Source of the DNA: CAYUYH01 sp964449175
GTDB taxonomy: Bacteria; Planctomycetota; Phycisphaerae; SM23-33
Length of the DNA stretch: 5,846 nt
Direction of reading: 5' to 3'
Assembly (NCBI GenBank): GCA_964449175.1
Contig: CAYUYH010000173.1
Coordinates: 1 to 5,846, forward strand
This document shows, one piece after another, positions 4,005-5,846 of the stretch. The translations under genes and the position numbers were made by a program. Each line of letters begins with the position of its first letter. Positions within the stretch are counted from its first letter, which is position 1. The notes under the pieces are model-generated. The model saw only the letters and a list, made by a program, of their open reading frames with translations, was not told where the DNA came from and did no database searches.

Positions 4005-5705
4005 ATGATGCTGCATTCGCGGACATGCGCGGGCAGCCGCGTGGCACTGGCGGCTGCGATCGTCTTGCTGCTGGCCGCCGCGGCCGGGGCGGACAACACC
4101 TATTGGCAGGCCGACCCCAACACCGCGGGCGATTGGCACGACCCGAACAACTGGAACCCCTCGCTGCCCGGCGCCGGCGACACGGCCTACGTGGACAACG
4201 GCGGGACGGCGCAGATCGCCGGCGGGACCGTGGACGTCAGCTACATCCGCGCCGGCGACACACTCGCCGGGTCGATCGTCCAGTCGGCCGGCACAGTCGC
4301 GGTCACCGGAGGCCTGGACGTGGCCTACGGCACCGCCGCCAGCGGGTCATACAGCCTGGGCGGAGGGTCGCTTGGCTCGGGCGTCCAATGCGTCGGCCGC
4401 AGCGGAACGGGCGCGTTCACGCAATCGGGCGGGCTCAACGAGGTCGGCCTGTACATGTACATCGGCGCCAACCCCGGCGCTTCCGGGACGTACAGCATGA
4501 CTGCTGGGTCCATCCATTCGGACGACCAATACCTGGGGTACTTCGGACGCGGCAGCTTCACACAATCCGGCGGCACGAATACGGTGGTTGGGCAACTCCA
4601 TGTGGGGAGTTACACCGGCGCCACCGGCACGTATGACCTGAGCGGGGGCTCGCTCGACGCCTACTCTGAGTACCTGGGCTACTCCGGCGGATGCGGCACG
4701 GTCAGCCACTCCAGCGGGACCAACGCAGTGGACTACATGCTCTGCCTGGGACAGAGCCAGGCATCGACCGGCGCGTACACTCTCAGCGGCGACGGGCTGC
4801 TCGTCGCGGAACTGGAGTACATCGGCAACTCCGGCGCGGGGGCGTTCACGCAGACCGGCGGGGTCAACGACGTGCTGGGCGGGACGGTCCGCCTGGGCAG
4901 CGGGTTCTATGCGTCGGGCACGTACAACCTCCGGGGCGGGCGGCTGAAGGCGTCGGTCCTGAACAGAGGCTACGGCGCGTACAACTTCAACTTCACCGGC
5001 GGGACGCTCCAGGCCGGCAAGGTCGCTTTCAATCTGACCAACAGCGGTGGCGTGATTGCACCGGGCGCCTCCATCGGCCAGACTGCCGTCGACGGCGACC
5101 TGACGCTGAACTCGGGCGCTGTCGAGATAGAGGCCGACCCCAACTTCAACTGTGACCTCGTCTCCGTCACCGGCTCGGCCGCTTTGGGCGGGGCGCTGAA
5201 CATGCTCTGCGAGGCCAGGCCCATGGAGGGGGACAACTTTGCCATCATGTCGGCTGACGGCGGCTTCAGCGGGGCGTTCGCCGCGATCGTCAGCAACATC
5301 ACACTCGGCATGCAGGCCGACCCCAACGACCCGAATGCGACCTTGCCCGCGTTTGCCGGCGGAGTCGACCCCAATGCCGCCGGCAGCTACCTCGTGACGT
5401 TCCAGGGCCTGACCGTCGGCGACGCCAACGGCGATCACGCCGTCGACGGCGGCGACCTGGCACTGATGGGCGGGACGTGGATGACGTCGGACCCCAACTA
5501 CGGCTGGGGGGATGCCGACTTCAACGACGATGGCTCTGTCAACGGCGGCGACCTGGCGCTGATGGGCGGCAACTGGATGTGGACGCTGCCGACGCCCCCG
5601 CCCCCAGCCACCGCGGTCCCCGAACCGGCAACGCTTGCCCTCCTCGGCCTCGGCGCCGCAGCCGTCTTCAGCCGACGCAACCGCCGGGAGTCAGGACAGC
5701 AGTAG
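4005..5705 (+). CDS. Secreted beta-helix repeat, dockerin-like, PEP-CTERM protein
   Basis: A 566-residue exported protein, probably a surface or matrix component. The signal peptide ends at about AGA/D (residue 29). Residues 30-80 carry the W/NW/P/GDTAY pattern common at the start of planctomycete secreted repeat proteins. Five repeats of 47-48 residues fill 97-333 and resemble the T5SS/PEP-CTERM-associated repeat, a beta-helix former. Residues about 345-430 resemble autotransporter passenger ends (GDLTLNSGA, then GDNFAIMSADGG). Residues 471-523 hold two dockerin-like calcium loops, DANGD (473-477) with Asp484 and DFNDD (505-509) with Asp516, each followed by LALMGG. A proline linker leads to VPEP (538-541), a hydrophobic stretch and RRNRR (557-561). 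The ATG at 4005 or 4008 is chosen for its AGGAGG. A TTG at 3963 would add 14 residues and delay the signal peptide. The exosortase and any cohesin partner lie outside the window. Confidence 0.87.
   Translation: MMLHSRTCAGSRVALAAAIVLLLAAAAGADNTYWQADPNTAGDWHDPNNWNPSLPGAGDTAYVDNGGTAQIAGGTVDVSYIRAGDTLAGSIVQSAGTVAVTGGLDVAYGTAASGSYSLGGGSLGSGVQCVGRSGTGAFTQSGGLNEVGLYMYIGANPGASGTYSMTAGSIHSDDQYLGYFGRGSFTQSGGTNTVVGQLHVGSYTGATGTYDLSGGSLDAYSEYLGYSGGCGTVSHSSGTNAVDYMLCLGQSQASTGAYTLSGDGLLVAELEYIGNSGAGAFTQTGGVNDVLGGTVRLGSGFYASGTYNLRGGRLKASVLNRGYGAYNFNFTGGTLQAGKVAFNLTNSGGVIAPGASIGQTAVDGDLTLNSGAVEIEADPNFNCDLVSVTGSAALGGALNMLCEARPMEGDNFAIMSADGGFSGAFAAIVSNITLGMQADPNDPNATLPAFAGGVDPNAAGSYLVTFQGLTVGDANGDHAVDGGDLALMGGTWMTSDPNYGWGDADFNDDGSVNGGDLALMGGNWMWTLPTPPPPATAVPEPATLALLGLGAAAVFSRRNRRESGQQ
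4293..5003 (+). repeat. Five coding repeats of 47-48 codons
   Basis: The units are 4293-4433, 4434-4574, 4575-4718, 4719-4862 and 4863-5003. Each has the order: hydrophobic strand ending in LG or VG, a G-x-Y-x-L/M turn (such as GTYDLSGGS), a second strand ending YLGY or YIGN, then F-x-Q-S/T-GG. Units 2 to 4 are most alike; unit 5 has lost the YLGY element and keeps only the FNFTGG end. DNA identity between units is moderate, so the repeats look old rather than freshly duplicated. Confidence 0.8.
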
Positions 5706-5755
5706 CCAGTAGTCAGTCGCCAGTAGCCAGGATTGACTATTGACCATTGACGATT
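5700..5755. repeat. Degenerate 7-base tandem repeat, eight units
   Basis: Eight consecutive 7-base units are CAGTAGC, CAGTAGT, CAGTCGC, CAGTAGC, CAGGATT, GACTATT, GACCATT and GACGATT. The first four form a CAGTNGY group and the last three a GACNATT group, with CAGGATT as the junction. The phase never breaks over 56 bases. The first unit includes the TAG stop of the large PEP-CTERM gene. No terminator hairpin with a T tract is visible between this array and the right end. Confidence 0.8.
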
Positions 5756-5793
5756 GCGGGCAGGTTCTGGTCAGCATGCGAGCGCAGCTTGTT

Positions 5794-5846
5794 GACTAGA
5801 GTCTATTTCATAACTATTTTCTGAATATAAGCTTGCGCCATACCAT
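5794..5846 (-). repeat. Right copy of 53-bp perfect inverted terminal repeat
   Basis: This is the exact reverse complement of 3-55 and ends with the window. Just inside it, TTGACT (5792-5797) and TATTTT (5815-5820) lie 17 bases apart and resemble a sigma70 promoter pointing out of the window. The left copy lacks the TTGACT hexamer, because its flanking bases give GGGACT. Only about 38 bases, with no recognised feature, separate this copy from the 7-base array. Confidence 0.95.

Noticed and set aside
4347..5438. Minus-strand open frame of 363 codons across the large PEP-CTERM gene
   Set aside because: It is antisense to a protein with a signal peptide, repeats and sorting signal. Its apparent repetition mirrors the coding repeats of the real gene.
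50..5705. Integrated element or defence island carried between the inverted repeats
   Set aside because: No transposase, integrase, nuclease, helicase, toxin or phage-like gene is present, and all genes look like ordinary planctomycete chromosomal genes.

Overview
The window looks like chromosomal DNA from a member of the Planctomycetota, probably Phycisphaerae-like. This is an inference. It rests on high GC coding DNA, two secreted proteins with C-terminal PEP-CTERM sorting signals, a dockerin-like EF-hand pair joined to beta-helix repeats, and DPN-rich secreted sequence. No rRNA, tRNA, transposase, integrase, CRISPR array or replication gene is visible.

Layout, left to right. Positions 3-55 are an AT-rich block that returns as a perfect inverted copy at the extreme right end (5794-5846). 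A Cof-type HAD phosphatase gene (50-889, minus strand) begins inside the left block. The 483-base gap at 890-1372 holds a chain of imperfect hairpins, two strong sigma70-type promoters pointing right and one doubtful 33-codon frame. Next come a small PEP-CTERM protein gene (1373-2065, plus) and a textbook intrinsic terminator (2148-2180). Two minus-strand genes follow: a PilZ-domain protein (2262-2588) and, upstream of it, a sugar phosphate isomerase/epimerase-type TIM barrel (2657-3487). The gap at 3488-4004 is a repeat island: a long hairpin, a second hairpin, six degenerate 7-base repeats, then a promoter and leader for the last gene. That gene (4005-5705, plus) encodes a secreted protein with five beta-helix repeats, an autotransporter-like segment, a dockerin-like module and a PEP-CTERM tail. 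Eight more 7-base repeats start at its stop codon.

How the genes fit together. The two PEP-CTERM proteins should be exported and processed at the cell envelope by an exosortase that is not encoded here. They share a sorting route but are separate transcription units with their own promoters. The isomerase and PilZ genes may be co-transcribed. The HAD phosphatase appears to stand alone. I see no multi-gene system that is clearly new. The features least explained by the genes are the perfect terminal inverted repeat, the three 7-base repeat arrays, the 57-base hairpin and the tandem promoter region before the first PEP-CTERM gene.
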